The notes beneath the pieces were generated by a model, which had not been told where the DNA came from, did not search any database, and saw only the letters and a list, made by a program, of their open reading frames with translations. Shown here piece after piece: positions 1 to 6,030 of a DNA stretch of 17,517 bases; positions within the stretch are counted from its first letter, which is position 1; each line of letters opens with the position of its first letter. The DNA lies in contig CABUGI010000036.1 in the NCBI GenBank assembly GCA_902491055.1, forward strand, positions 1 through 17,517, given 5' to 3'. Both the position numbers and the translations under genes were made by a program. This DNA is from an uncultured Collinsella sp. Lineage in GTDB: Bacteria; Actinomycetota; Coriobacteriia; Coriobacteriales; Coriobacteriaceae.

Positions 1-566
1 ACTGGTTCGAGTCGAAGCCGTGGACCACGTGTTTCGTAGACGGCAACCATGAGAACCATCACGCCTTGGCCAATCTGCCGGTACGGGAGTGGAACGGCGG
101 GTTCGTCCATGAGGCGCGACCGTGCGTGCTGCACCTGATGCGTGGAGAGGTATTCGACATCGACGGGCTCACGGTCCTTGCCATGGGCGGCGCCGCGAGC
201 CATGACAGGCAGTATCGCAGGGAGGGGAGGAGCTGGTGGCCCGAGGAGATGCCGAGCGAGGAGGAGATGGACCACTGCCGCGCCTCGCTCGACCGCGTGG
301 GCTGGAAGGTCGACCACGTTGTGACTCACGAGGCTCCTGCCGCCCTTGCTGAGGGGCTGTGCCGGGAGCGCGGACGCGAGTATCGGGGCGACCGACTTCA
401 GCGATTCCTTGCCGAGCTCGACGGGCGACTCGGCTACCGAGTCTGGTTCTTCGGTCACTACCATCGCGACAAATGGTGCGACGCCAAGCATCGCCTTATC
501 TACCGAGACATCGTGCCGATCGAAGATGCTGAGCCCGGTTCTAGGAACCTTCTAGAAGCGCTCTAG
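1..566 (+). CDS. Calcineurin-like metallophosphoesterase, 5'-truncated by window edge
   Basis: The reading frame is open from base 3 to the TAG at 564-566. A TTG at 66 could be mistaken for a start, but the upstream codons encode the family motif FVDGNHENHH, with the GNHE metal-binding signature at about nt 42-53, so the gene begins left of the window. Later motifs also fit: a THEAP segment near nt 325-340 and FGHYHRD (the GHxH metal-binding motif) near nt 450-470. The middle WWPEE...EEE stretch is typical of small bacterial single-domain phosphoesterases of this superfamily. The likely role is a cytosolic dinuclear-metal phosphodiesterase or phosphatase; the substrate cannot be told. The last residues (SRNLLEAL) are encoded by one arm of a large palindrome shared with the convergent gene. 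The base composition is GC-rich, unlike the AT-richer integrase region to the right. It may be element cargo. Confidence 0.85.
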   Translation, partial: WFESKPWTTCFVDGNHENHHALANLPVREWNGGFVHEARPCVLHLMRGEVFDIDGLTVLAMGGAASHDRQYRREGRSWWPEEMPSEEEMDHCRASLDRVGWKVDHVVTHEAPAALAEGLCRERGREYRGDRLQRFLAELDGRLGYRVWFFGHYHRDKWCDAKHRLIYRDIVPIEDAEPGSRNLLEAL

Positions 567-577
567 AAGGTTCCTAG
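541..577. repeat. 16-bp perfect inverted repeat at the junction of two convergent genes
   Basis: The arms at 541-556 and 562-577 are exact reverse complements around a 5-nt loop. The hairpin spans the stop codons of the plus-strand phosphoesterase and of the minus-strand coiled-coil frame. Neither side has the U-run of a classical intrinsic terminator. It could act as a bidirectional transcription-end or mRNA 3'-stability hairpin. Confidence 0.75.
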
Positions 578-1178
578 AAATCAGCAGCCTGGCAGGAGAA
601 GCGCGTGGCCACTCGCCCCTCATCTGGGTCATGACCTCGACCTTGGCCTCGGCCACGGCCGCACGCTGCTCGGAGGTGGCGAGGCGGTCCTTGAGGGCGG
701 CGATCTCGGCCATCAGGTCGTGCTGGGCCAGGAGCGCATCGCTCAGCTCGGCTTGGGCTTTCAACGCGGCGTCACGCTCGACGCGCAGACGCTCGATCTC
801 ATCGGACATGGCCTCAGCCTCGGCGTGGAGCTGGACGACCTGCCTGCCGAGCTCCCTGGCATCGGCGAGGTATCTGACGCTCGCGGCATGGAGCTCATTG
901 TTCTCGAGCTCGATGCTCGCGGTGTCGAGCTCGAACTTCTCCTCGATAAAGGCGACCCGCTCATTGCAGTCGGCCTCAAGTCTTTCGTTCCGGTCTCTCG
1001 CCTAGACGAGCTTGCGGTTGAATTCGTCGAGCTGGGCCCTGAGCAACGCGTTCTCGGTTCTGAGGTCGCCCGTCTCGCGCAGCAGCTTCTCCCGCCACGT
1101 CGCCTCGATTCGCTCGGCGGCCTCATCGAGGACGGACTTCACGTCGTAGATCTCCCTGATTTTCTTCTCGTCTGCCAT
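552..1178 (-). pseudogene. Coiled-coil protein gene interrupted by an in-frame amber codon
   Basis: ATG at 1178 has GGAG nine bases upstream (1188-1191), a better start than the TTG at 1193. The frame runs 58 codons (MADEKKIREIYDVKS...) to TAG at 1002-1004, then continues without another stop for 149 codons to the stop at 552-554. Both halves are rich in Glu, Ala, Leu, Arg and Lys with heptad-like spacing (e.g. EIERLRVERDAALKAQ), so they read as one long coiled coil of about 208 residues. An ATG at 809 lies inside the second half and could serve as a reinitiation start, giving 85 residues. No enzymatic domain is seen and I do not recognise the family. The final residues (SRNLLERF) come from the terminal palindrome. 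The simplest reading is a nonsense mutation in an accessory gene. Suppression or a genuine short 58-residue product cannot be excluded. Confidence 0.6.
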
Positions 1179-1191
1179 GGTGCGGCACTCC

Positions 1192-1256
1192 AATCAACAA
1201 CGGGCATGGCTCCGCCATGCCATATGGCTGGGAACAATGCACGGCCGCTGTTGATT
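1192..1256 (-). other. Nested inverted repeats upstream of the coiled-coil gene
   Basis: An outer 8-bp pair (1192-1199 with 1249-1256) encloses a perfect 8-bp hairpin with a 3-nt loop (1203-1210 with 1214-1221). The outer left arm sits directly next to the Shine-Dalgarno sequence of the gene starting at 1178. It is therefore likely in the leader of that transcript and could be a regulatory fold or operator. Confidence 0.4.
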
Positions 1257-1550
1257 TGTGTTCGCCCTGCGATCGGTGAGTTCTAAAAGGCGTCTCAAGT
1301 CATGCATTCACGCAGGTTTTCGGTTGGAGAAATACCGCACGTTTTCATGGTAACACGTGCCTTAAAGAATGGGCGGCTATATCGATTCGTTGTAAATAGC
1401 GTCTACGACGTGTTGGTGGCAGGAGGTGAGGGCGTTAAAGATGTCGAGAATGATTATGGGATTGTTTTAGATGCGGGCATGAAAAAGGGTCGAATCGAAG
1501 TGTCTGGCCGGACGCCAATTGTCCGGGAACTGTTTCGGTTCGGCCCTGCT
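1257..1550. other. Interval without a supported gene
   Basis: Base composition drops toward AT here relative to 1-1200. A plus-strand open frame from 1302 crosses the interval but lacks a convincing ribosome binding site and recognisable domains, and it runs through a hairpin at 1685-1722. I see no RNA gene, clear promoter or repeat array. Confidence 0.4.
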
Positions 1551-1682
1551 TTATTTTACATCCGCGGCATTTTTTGTAGACGCCTGGCGATTGCCGACCT
1601 TCACGACCTCGATGACGGTTTCCCCGTCCTCGGTTCTTGCCAGATTGCGGTAGACATCGCTGCGCGAACGGTCGGATATCAT
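1551..1682 (-). CDS. Possible 43-residue small ORF, perhaps a toxin-gene remnant
   Basis: ATG at 1682 to TAA at 1551-1553 encodes 43 residues with the strong GC3 bias of the host, unlike the AT-rich surroundings; most codons up to about residue 33 end in C or G. Near residue 33 (VVKVGNRQ) the bias breaks, and the +1 frame then reads VYKK. A VGxRxxVYK ending is common at the C-terminus of RelE/ParE-type toxins, so this may be the frameshifted tail of such a gene; that is only a suggestion. An AGAGGA at 1694-1699 lies 11 nt upstream of the ATG, partly inside the 1685-1722 hairpin. It may not be expressed. Confidence 0.25.
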   Translation of the reverse strand: MISDRSRSDVYRNLARTEDGETVIEVVKVGNRQASTKNAADVK

Positions 1683-1684
1683 TT

Positions 1685-1722
1685 GAGCCAGAATCCTCTT
1701 CTATTGAAGCGGATTCTGGCTC
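1685..1722 (+). terminator. 12-bp hairpin followed by a U-rich stretch on the plus strand
   Basis: The 12-bp arms 1685-1696 and 1711-1722 pair perfectly around a 14-nt loop. On the plus strand the hairpin is followed within a few bases by a run of five T. No plus-strand gene upstream is convincing, so it may equally be a leader fold on the minus strand, where it lies just ahead of the possible small ORF at 1682. Confidence 0.4.
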
Positions 1723-1779
1723 AGTGGTTTTTAACTCGGTTGTTTGACAGAAGCCCACGTCGATAGTCGGTTTGTGGGC

Positions 1780-2166
1780 TTAAGGTTTCGGAGGCTCCCA
1801 AGCGTTTTCAATCGCGGCGCGGTAGATTGCGGCGTAATTAAGCATCCAGCTGCCATCACCAGCTTTTTGAATATACCCCTTATCCTTCAGAGAGGTATAG
1901 GCCCGGGAGATCGTGTTCTTACTCAGGTGGTAGCGCTCCTCAATCCATTTGCTTTTTGCGTAAAAGCCCATGGCTCGTTTGTTTTTGGAAGGATTTCCAA
2001 GCTTCCATACTAGGCCGAGGATGAGGCGCTCGGCAGCGACAGTGGTGGCACAACACGCCCAGTCGGGCACCGAAATAAAATTCGCGTTATCCATTTTCCT
2101 TCTAATCTCTCGTTGCTCAGTAACATCATCGGAATATTTGTCGGAAATCGACGGTAGCTCGCTCAT
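1780..2166 (-). CDS. Winged helix-turn-helix protein of the mobile element
   Basis: 128 residues. The central part (about 45-110) reads as a winged HTH: a helix with ILGLVWKLG, then IEERYHLSKNTISRAYTSLKDKGYI, where the LSKNTISRAYTSLKDKG segment has the form of a recognition helix leading into a wing (GDGSWMLN). Such folds occur in element replication-initiation or regulatory proteins. No enzymatic motif is present. ATG at 2166 has only a weak AGGCGG upstream, but it lies 9 nt downstream of the preceding gene's stop, so translational coupling is likely. With the excisionase-like gene in front and the integrase behind, a role in replication, transfer or control of the integrated element is probable (inference). 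Confidence 0.65.
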   Translation of the reverse strand: MSELPSISDKYSDDVTEQREIRRKMDNANFISVPDWACCATTVAAERLILGLVWKLGNPSKNKRAMGFYAKSKWIEERYHLSKNTISRAYTSLKDKGYIQKAGDGSWMLNYAAIYRAAIENAWEPPKP

Positions 2167-2175
2167 GTTTACCGC

Positions 2176-2421
2176 CTAGTCAAGGTGGGCGGTACGACCT
2201 TCAAGCTGCTTGAAAAGTTCGTAGAACGAGCTTTCTAACATGTAATTCGAGCGATGGATTTGGATGAGCTTGCCGGACTCGCGCATAAACTTGCGCGCGG
2301 TGTTTTCGCTCCAGCCAGTGAGTTCGCGGATATCGTTAACGCGGAGCAACCGATCGCACTGAGCGGCACCAGTGGGGAAAGTCGGTGTGGACGCCTGAGT
2401 GCTAATCTGTGGAGTAGCCAT
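2176..2421 (-). CDS. Excisionase-like helix-turn-helix protein
   Basis: 81 residues. After a Ser/Thr/Pro-rich N-terminal tail of about 20 residues, the segment LLRVNDIRELTGWSENTARKFMRESGKLIQIHRSNYML matches the shape of MerR/Xis-like HTH domains that read a helix, turn and recognition helix and then a short wing. ATG at 2421 is preceded by GAAAGGA nine bases upstream. It is the first gene of a two-gene minus-strand operon (9 nt to the next start) and sits just downstream of the integrase on the same strand, the usual place for a recombination directionality factor. It may bind DNA arms to favour excision, or act as a plain regulator. The family assignment rests on pattern only. Confidence 0.6.
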   Translation of the reverse strand: MATPQISTQASTPTFPTGAAQCDRLLRVNDIRELTGWSENTARKFMRESGKLIQIHRSNYMLESSFYELFKQLEGRTAHLD

Positions 2422-2442
2422 GATGAGCTATCCTTTCGATGA

Positions 2443-2503
2443 GGGCCCTCCCTGTGCTTGTAAGACTTACCAGGTTCATAAGCACTTGGGGGGCCGGTTT
2501 TTA
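2443..2503. promoter_or_regulatory. Long imperfect hairpin upstream of the excisionase-like gene
   Basis: The outer arms (about 2443-2451 and 2488-2495, GC-rich) and inner arms (GTGCTT 2454-2459 with AAGCAC 2480-2485) form an imperfect stem-loop. On the minus strand it lies in the leader just before the ribosome binding site of the gene at 2421. On the plus strand it is followed by GG and a run of five T, so it could end plus-strand transcription. Confidence 0.4.
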
Positions 2504-2536
2504 TGACTACATGCGTAGCCATCTGACAGCTTTAGA

Positions 2537-2563
2537 ATCTATTAAAACTCATTAGATGTCAAT
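2537..2563 (-). promoter_or_regulatory. Candidate promoter of the HTH two-gene operon
   Basis: A perfect TTGACA on the minus strand (2558-2563) is followed after a short spacer (about 15 nt) by TAGATT (2537-2542), a partial match to TATAAT, in an AT-rich stretch between the integrase stop and the operon. The -10 match is imperfect and the spacing is not optimal. Confidence 0.35.
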
Positions 2564-2639
2564 CAAATAAAGCGTCTACCTGCGGAAATAGTAGTATAGT
2601 ACCGTAATATTATTGATGAAACGATGAATGAATAACATG

Positions 2640-3887
2640 CTATTTCTCGCTTTTCTGTATATAGGCGTTGATGAAGTCTTCGTAGCCTTTAACTGCTTTT
2701 ATTTCTGATTGTTGAACGAGGCTTGTATACGTTTTGAGCGTGATATTGGGGTCCGCGTGGCCAAGAATACCTTGCACGCTTCTAACGTCCGATCCGTTCG
2801 CCAGCATAAAAGTGCTTACACAATGCCTGAGCTGATGCGGGCAGATGCCCTTATATAGTTTTCCGCCAGTCGAATTGTTCGGCTCATAGATTCCAAGATT
2901 GCAGCTAACTGCGAAATCGCGAAACCAATGGTTGAAGATGTAGTTTTTCATGTGACAGACAGTAGGGACCCCCTGCTTGACAGCAATATCGCTAATGATG
3001 GGAGTGCTGCCAGTCTGGGACAGCCCCAGAGAGGCCAGGAGCTCTTTTTGTATGGCTGACCATGATTGAAGACGTTCGGCCAAGGTTTCTCCAACGGGGA
3101 TTTTGCGTTGGCTTTCTTGTGACTTGGGTGCCCTCAGTTCATGGTCGTTGGTGTACTGCCTGTCAATTTTCAAGGTTTTATTGGCAGGGTCCCAATCGCG
3201 CCATTCGAGGCCCAACATCTCGCCTTTCCGCATACCCGTATACACTAGTACTAGCGTACCAACAGCTTCGGCGGTGAGCTCAATGTGTTGAAGATGTGTG
3301 CATAGGGTAGCTACTTGGTCGATTGTCAGTGATTCTCTTTTGTTGCGTGGTCTGCGAACATGAACGGTAGCGCAGGGGTTTCGGTCAATTATTCTTTTTG
3401 CGACTGCATTCGACAAAATCTGACGCAGTTTCGCATTGATTCGTACAAGCTCTGATGGTTTGTATTTTCCCGTACGACGAGCTTCGGCATATGTTTCTTC
3501 GATTAGATCGGGAGTTAGTCCCTCAATTGTCTGAAACGCACCGAATAGGTCTTCGATATGCCTGCAATCGTACGCTTCTCTTTCATAGCTCGTTGGCGCA
3601 AGCTCGGTGTCCCTATTTTCATGAAAGGCCCAGCAGTAGGACGCAAGTAAAGTGGGCTTTTTGGTTTTAGTGATCGTGCCAGAGGAGTTGATTTCAGCCA
3701 GCTTGGCCTGCATTGCAGCCTTAGCTTCTGTTTTAGTCTTGCAACGAACTGTATAAGTTGGGGATCGTTTGTAGCGCCCCGTCTTAGGGTCCTTGACTCC
3801 AAGGGAAAAATAATAGCGATAGGTGTTAGGTGATCTCTTGTCTTTCCAACACGTGCCTCTTCCGCTAATGAGTGGCTGTTCTGACAT
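2640..3887 (-). CDS. int: Tyrosine recombinase (phage/ICE-type integrase)
   Basis: 415 residues, full length for a Tn916/lambda-like integrase. The N-terminal arm-binding-like region (about 1-70) contains the YYFSLGVKDPKTGRYKR strand pattern, a core-binding domain covers about 75-170, and the catalytic domain about 185-405. Expected catalytic residues are visible: Arg220 in TGMRKGEMLGLEW, Lys255 in APKSQESQRK, His351-x-x-Arg354 in HQLRHC, His377 in LGHADPNIT, and the nucleophile Tyr387 in LKTYTSL. ATG at 3887 has GGAG seven bases upstream. The gene starts about 190 bp from a tRNA 3'-end copy (4080-4124), the normal layout for an integrase beside its attachment site. It should catalyse integration into and excision from the tRNA gene. 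It looks intact, so the element could be mobile if its left end, outside the window, is also intact. Confidence 0.95.
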   Translation of the reverse strand: MSEQPLISGRGTCWKDKRSPNTYRYYFSLGVKDPKTGRYKRSPTYTVRCKTKTEAKAAMQAKLAEINSSGTITKTKKPTLLASYCWAFHENRDTELAPTSYEREAYDCRHIEDLFGAFQTIEGLTPDLIEETYAEARRTGKYKPSELVRINAKLRQILSNAVAKRIIDRNPCATVHVRRPRNKRESLTIDQVATLCTHLQHIELTAEAVGTLVLVYTGMRKGEMLGLEWRDWDPANKTLKIDRQYTNDHELRAPKSQESQRKIPVGETLAERLQSWSAIQKELLASLGLSQTGSTPIISDIAVKQGVPTVCHMKNYIFNHWFRDFAVSCNLGIYEPNNSTGGKLYKGICPHQLRHCVSTFMLANGSDVRSVQGILGHADPNITLKTYTSLVQQSEIKAVKGYEDFINAYIQKSEK

Positions 3888-4079
3888 CTTTGCGCTCCGT
3901 TTCTTTGAATAGTTTTCAACAATTCATTGAGTGCAGTTTAGCTAAAGCTGTTAGTAATATGTTTGTAAAAGCGTAGGCGCAGCTACCGGAGGCAAAAGAC
4001 ACAAACTGCTATGTTTATCTGCGGTTATATGATGTTCAATGATGCTTGATGAATGGTAGGGGGTAGCATTAAATCATAT

Positions 4080-4124
4080 CTCCTAAAGCGGGTGTCGACG
4101 GTTCGAATCCGCCCGGGGGCACCA
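4080..4124 (+). other. tRNA 3'-end fragment (attR core), inferred tRNA-Arg(CCU)
   Basis: The 45 nt read as anticodon loop CTCCTAA (anticodon CCT), the 3' anticodon-stem strand AGCGG, a variable loop, a T-arm with GGTTCGAATCC, the acceptor strand CGGGGGC, discriminator A and encoded CCA. The five bases before the loop do not pair with AGCGG, so the 5' half is missing and this is not a functional tRNA. Partial tRNA ends next to an integrase are classic attachment-site duplications. The identity as Arg(CCU) is inferred from the loop alone. Confidence 0.75.
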
Positions 4125-4134
4125 GAGATTTGTC

Positions 4135-4163
4135 GAGCCCGGTACCACCACGGTGCCGGGCTC
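4135..4163 (+). terminator. tRNA-derived terminator hairpin, copy A
   Basis: A 12-bp stem (4135-4146 with 4152-4163, one G-T pair) follows the CCA end and is succeeded by TTCTGGT. The same hairpin follows the second tRNA-end copy, showing that the duplicated block carries the tRNA gene's own terminator. Confidence 0.6.
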
Positions 4164-4216
4164 TTCTGGTCTAAGGGCCGGATTCGGGCCGTCGACACCG
4201 CGTCACCAATTTCCCC

Positions 4217-4273
4217 GCGGGGGGGTTCGAGTCCGCCCGGGGGACACCAGAGATTTGCCGATCCCGGTACCGC
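4217..4273 (+). repeat. Degenerate third copy of the tRNA 3' end and downstream sequence
   Basis: GGTTCGAGTCCGCCCGGGGG, then CACCAGAGATTTG and a CCCGGTACCG half-hairpin, match the attR block from the T-loop to the first terminator arm, with an inserted A before the CACCA and loss of the right terminator arm. It reads as an older, eroded attachment-site copy about 130 bp beyond copy A. Confidence 0.6.
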
Positions 4274-4440
4274 AACGGCGATACGCCTTGCTAGTTTTTG
4301 AAAGCTCGTCGTCGGTGCCCTAACGCACTGCCGTTTAGTGCCGATTCTGCCATGCCCGCACTCTTCGCGAAGGTGAGGAGCGTGAATTGATCGGAGAGGG
4401 CCAACCACTCTGATAAAATCATCCTCGCTGTCGGCAGTCC
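4274..4440. other. Interval without a recognised gene, with a promoter-like end
   Basis: No domain-bearing ORF is seen on either strand. Near the right end a TGATAAAATC (about 4413-4422) gives a good -10 (TAAAAT) for the small peptide gene at 4483. A TTGATC at 4387 is too far upstream for an ideal -35. The same TAAAAT plus downstream GGGCAGAGCC arrangement recurs on the minus strand at 6205-6265. Confidence 0.35.
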
Positions 4441-4456
4441 TCGTGCCGGGCAGAGC

Positions 4457-4474
4457 CCTCCATCCGATGGGAGG
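4457..4474 (+). promoter_or_regulatory. Hairpin sequestering the Shine-Dalgarno of the small peptide gene
   Basis: CCTCCAT (4457-4463) can pair with ATGGGAGG (4467-4474, one bulged G), closing the GGGAGG ribosome binding site that precedes the ATG at 4483. Occluded ribosome binding sites are characteristic of type I toxin mRNAs. Confidence 0.45.
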
Positions 4475-4482
4475 TGATGCCC

Positions 4483-4599
4483 ATGACCGATTTCACTGAG
4501 TCCGTGAAGCTCCTGACCGCTATGGTCTCGCTCCTCACGGCCCTTGTCGGCCTTTCCAAGGCACTCAAGCAGGGTTCGAAGCCCAAAAAGACGATATGA
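4483..4599 (+). CDS. 38-residue hydrophobic peptide, type I toxin-like candidate
   Basis: ATG at 4483 has a strong GGGAGGTGA eight bases upstream and runs to TGA at 4597-4599. The peptide has a short polar N-terminus (MTDFTES), a single hydrophobic helix of about 20 residues (VKLLTAMVSLLTALVGLSKA) and a basic tail (KQGSKPKK). This layout is shared by small membrane toxins of type I systems and by some small membrane regulators; sequence similarity to a named family is not claimed. Codons favour C/G at the third position, supporting real coding. An ATATGAGAAAGCCATT tail (4594-4609) recurs inverted at 6153-6168 beside a decayed relative of this locus. The IS110 element follows within a few bases and has probably removed the native terminator. 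Confidence 0.5.
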   Translation: MTDFTESVKLLTAMVSLLTALVGLSKALKQGSKPKKTI

Positions 4600-4609
4600 G
4601 AAAGCCATT
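4594..4609. repeat. 16-bp repeat, inverted partner at 6153-6168
   Basis: ATATGAGAAAGCCATT here is the exact reverse complement of 6153-6168. It could be mistaken for IS terminal inverted repeats, but IS110 elements usually lack these. The sequence around both copies belongs to related small-gene loci, so it is more likely their common 3' region. Confidence 0.6.
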
Positions 4610-4621
4610 AGGGTCGCCTCC

Positions 4622-4703
4622 CCCGCGGCGCAGCTTCTTTCCGCGGGCTCGGGGTGCCACAATGGGCTTTGAGTATCGGCCCGTGCGGTAGCCCTTACCG
4701 CAC
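4622..4703 (+). ncRNA. Structured leader of the IS110 transposase, candidate bridge-RNA region
   Basis: Two hairpins precede the transposase start: CCCGCGG/CCGCGGG (4622-4628 with 4641-4647) and a perfect 8-bp stem GTGCGGTA/TACCGCAC (4683-4690 with 4696-4703). Elements of the IS110 group encode a bridge RNA in the noncoding end upstream of the transposase that pairs with target and donor DNA. This region is short (about 115 nt), so it may hold only part of it, or the RNA may be in the 3' flank. The function is inferred from position and structure only. Confidence 0.35.
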
Positions 4704-4723
4704 TTGCGGGGAGGAGGCTTCCC

Positions 4724-5833
4724 ATGCCCCATGTTACCTCCATCGGCCTGGACGTCCACGCGCGATCGGTCGCCGCGGCGGCGTTCAACCCCTTCACCGG
4801 CGAGGTGGTGCACCGCGACTTCGGGACGGACGCCGCCGAGATCGCCGAGTGGGCCCTCGGCTTCGAGGACCCGAGGGCGTGCTACGAGAGCGGCCCCACC
4901 GGCTTCCACATGGCGCGCGAGCTGCGCGCGCTCGGCCTCGACTGCGCCGTGGCGGCCGTCTCCAGGATGCAGAGGCCGGCGGCGGACGCGCGCCGCAAGA
5001 ACGACCGGCGCGACGCCGAGTTCATCGCCCGCATGCTCGCCACCCACAACATCGTGGAGGTCCCGCTGCCCGATGCGGCCGTCGAGGCCGCCCGGGACCT
5101 CGACCGCGCCCTCGAGGACGCGGCGGCCGACTACCTCCGGGCCCGCCAGCGCCTCAACATGTTCCTGATCAGGCTGGGCTACGTCTGGGACGAGCGCAAC
5201 GCCGACGGCACGCGGAAGGGCTCCTGGACGCGCGCCCACTGGAGGTGGATATCCGAGATCAGGCTCGAGGGCCCGCAGCGCGACGTGCTCGAGCACTACG
5301 TCACGGCCGCGAGGTGCGCGGAGTCGGACCGCCGGCAGCTCGAGAAGAAGGTCCTCGCCCTCGCCCGGACCGACCGGTGGCGCCCGGCCGTCGAGGCGCT
5401 CTCCTGCATCAAGGGGATCGACGCCCTTACCGCCTTCAGGCTCGCCGCCGAGGCCGGCTCCTTCACGAGGTTCCGGACGGCGCCGGCCTTCGCGAGCTGG
5501 TGCGGGCTCATCCCGTCGGGGCGCTCGAGCGGCGAGACCGAGCGGCGAGGCGGGATCACCAAGGCGGGCAACCGGCTCGCCAGGACGGCGCTGATAGAGT
5601 CGGCGTGGCACTACTCGAGGTGCACGCCCCGCCCGAAGGCCCCGCCGCCCGGCGCGGACGTCCCCGCGGCGATCCGGGCGCGCGCCGGCGACTGCACGGC
5701 CAGGCTCTGCCGCCGCCGCGAGGCGCTGGCCGCGGCCGGCAAGAGCGCGTGCAAGGCAAACGCCGCCGTCGCGCGCGAGCTCGCCTGCTGGGTCTGGGAG
5801 ATCGGCCGCCGGGCCGAGGGGACCCTCGGCTGA
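4724..5833 (+). CDS. IS110-family transposase (DEDD recombinase)
   Basis: 369 residues, of usual family length. The N-terminal RuvC-like DEDD domain shows Asp10 in IGLDVHARS, Glu55 in CYESGPTGF, and Asp94/Asp97 in RKNDRRDAEF. A central helical region follows (about 115-220), then the C-terminal Tnp domain with IKGIDALTAF (229-238) and GLIPSGRSSG (261-270) plus GGITKAGNRLAR, holding the conserved serine region. ATG at 4724 is preceded by GGGAGGAGG at good spacing. GC content is very high, above that of its surroundings, suggesting recent acquisition from a high-GC source. It inserted between two small-gene modules within the older element relic. All key residues are present, so it is probably active. 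Confidence 0.95.
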   Translation: MPHVTSIGLDVHARSVAAAAFNPFTGEVVHRDFGTDAAEIAEWALGFEDPRACYESGPTGFHMARELRALGLDCAVAAVSRMQRPAADARRKNDRRDAEFIARMLATHNIVEVPLPDAAVEAARDLDRALEDAAADYLRARQRLNMFLIRLGYVWDERNADGTRKGSWTRAHWRWISEIRLEGPQRDVLEHYVTAARCAESDRRQLEKKVLALARTDRWRPAVEALSCIKGIDALTAFRLAAEAGSFTRFRTAPAFASWCGLIPSGRSSGETERRGGITKAGNRLARTALIESAWHYSRCTPRPKAPPPGADVPAAIRARAGDCTARLCRRREALAAAGKSACKANAAVARELACWVWEIGRRAEGTLG

Positions 5834-5870
5834 CGCCGGACAACAAGCCTCCCGCCGGGAGGGCCCGCGT

Positions 5871-5910
5871 CTCGACGCATCGCCGGCGCGCGTTCACGAG
5901 CCTTTTTTTT
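5871..5910 (+). terminator. Terminator downstream of the IS110 transposase
   Basis: CTCGACGC pairs with GCGT(TCA)CGAG in an imperfect stem (5871-5878 with 5890-5900) and is followed by a run of eight T (5903-5910), 37 nt after the transposase stop. Confidence 0.55.
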
Positions 5911-6030
5911 GGGCAGCCGCGAGGCCGCGCCCGTCAAGAAGACTGGTTTCGGATGAGCGCGCCGGACGGAGAATCGAAATGCGGTGGGGTGAGCGGATAT
6001 ACCGGGCTGACCGCCGGCAGCGCACCCGCA

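Larger units (their letters stand above)
4016..4175 (+). repeat. Element right end / attR, copy A of a 155-bp duplicated block
   Basis: This block recurs at 6449-6605 with only about six differences. It contains an AT-rich arm with repeated ATGATG/TGATGA words (about 4029-4056, possible Int or Xis arm sites), then a tRNA 3' part, then the tRNA's terminator hairpin (4135-4163). It lies directly upstream of the intact integrase start, so it is the attachment junction of the left element. Confidence 0.75.

Noticed and set aside
720..1286. Plus-strand 188-codon frame opposite the coiled-coil gene
   Set aside because: Antisense shadow of a GC-rich coiled coil; composition follows from the opposite strand.
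1302..1766. Plus-strand 154-codon open frame
   Set aside because: No convincing ribosome binding site, no recognisable domain, it runs through the 1685-1722 hairpin, and codon bias favours the minus strand in part of it.
4080..4124. A complete tRNA gene
   Set aside because: Only the 3' part is present in each copy; bases before the anticodon loop do not pair with the 3' stem strand and no matching 5' acceptor strand was found.
4025..4797. Minus-strand open frames over the att region and the small peptide gene
   Set aside because: They run through tRNA-end copies and hairpins, with no domain and no ribosome binding site.
4565..5611. Minus-strand 348-codon frame and plus-strand 464-codon frame over the IS110 transposase
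   Set aside because: GC-rich third-position shadows; the 369-residue plus-strand frame has all transposase motifs.
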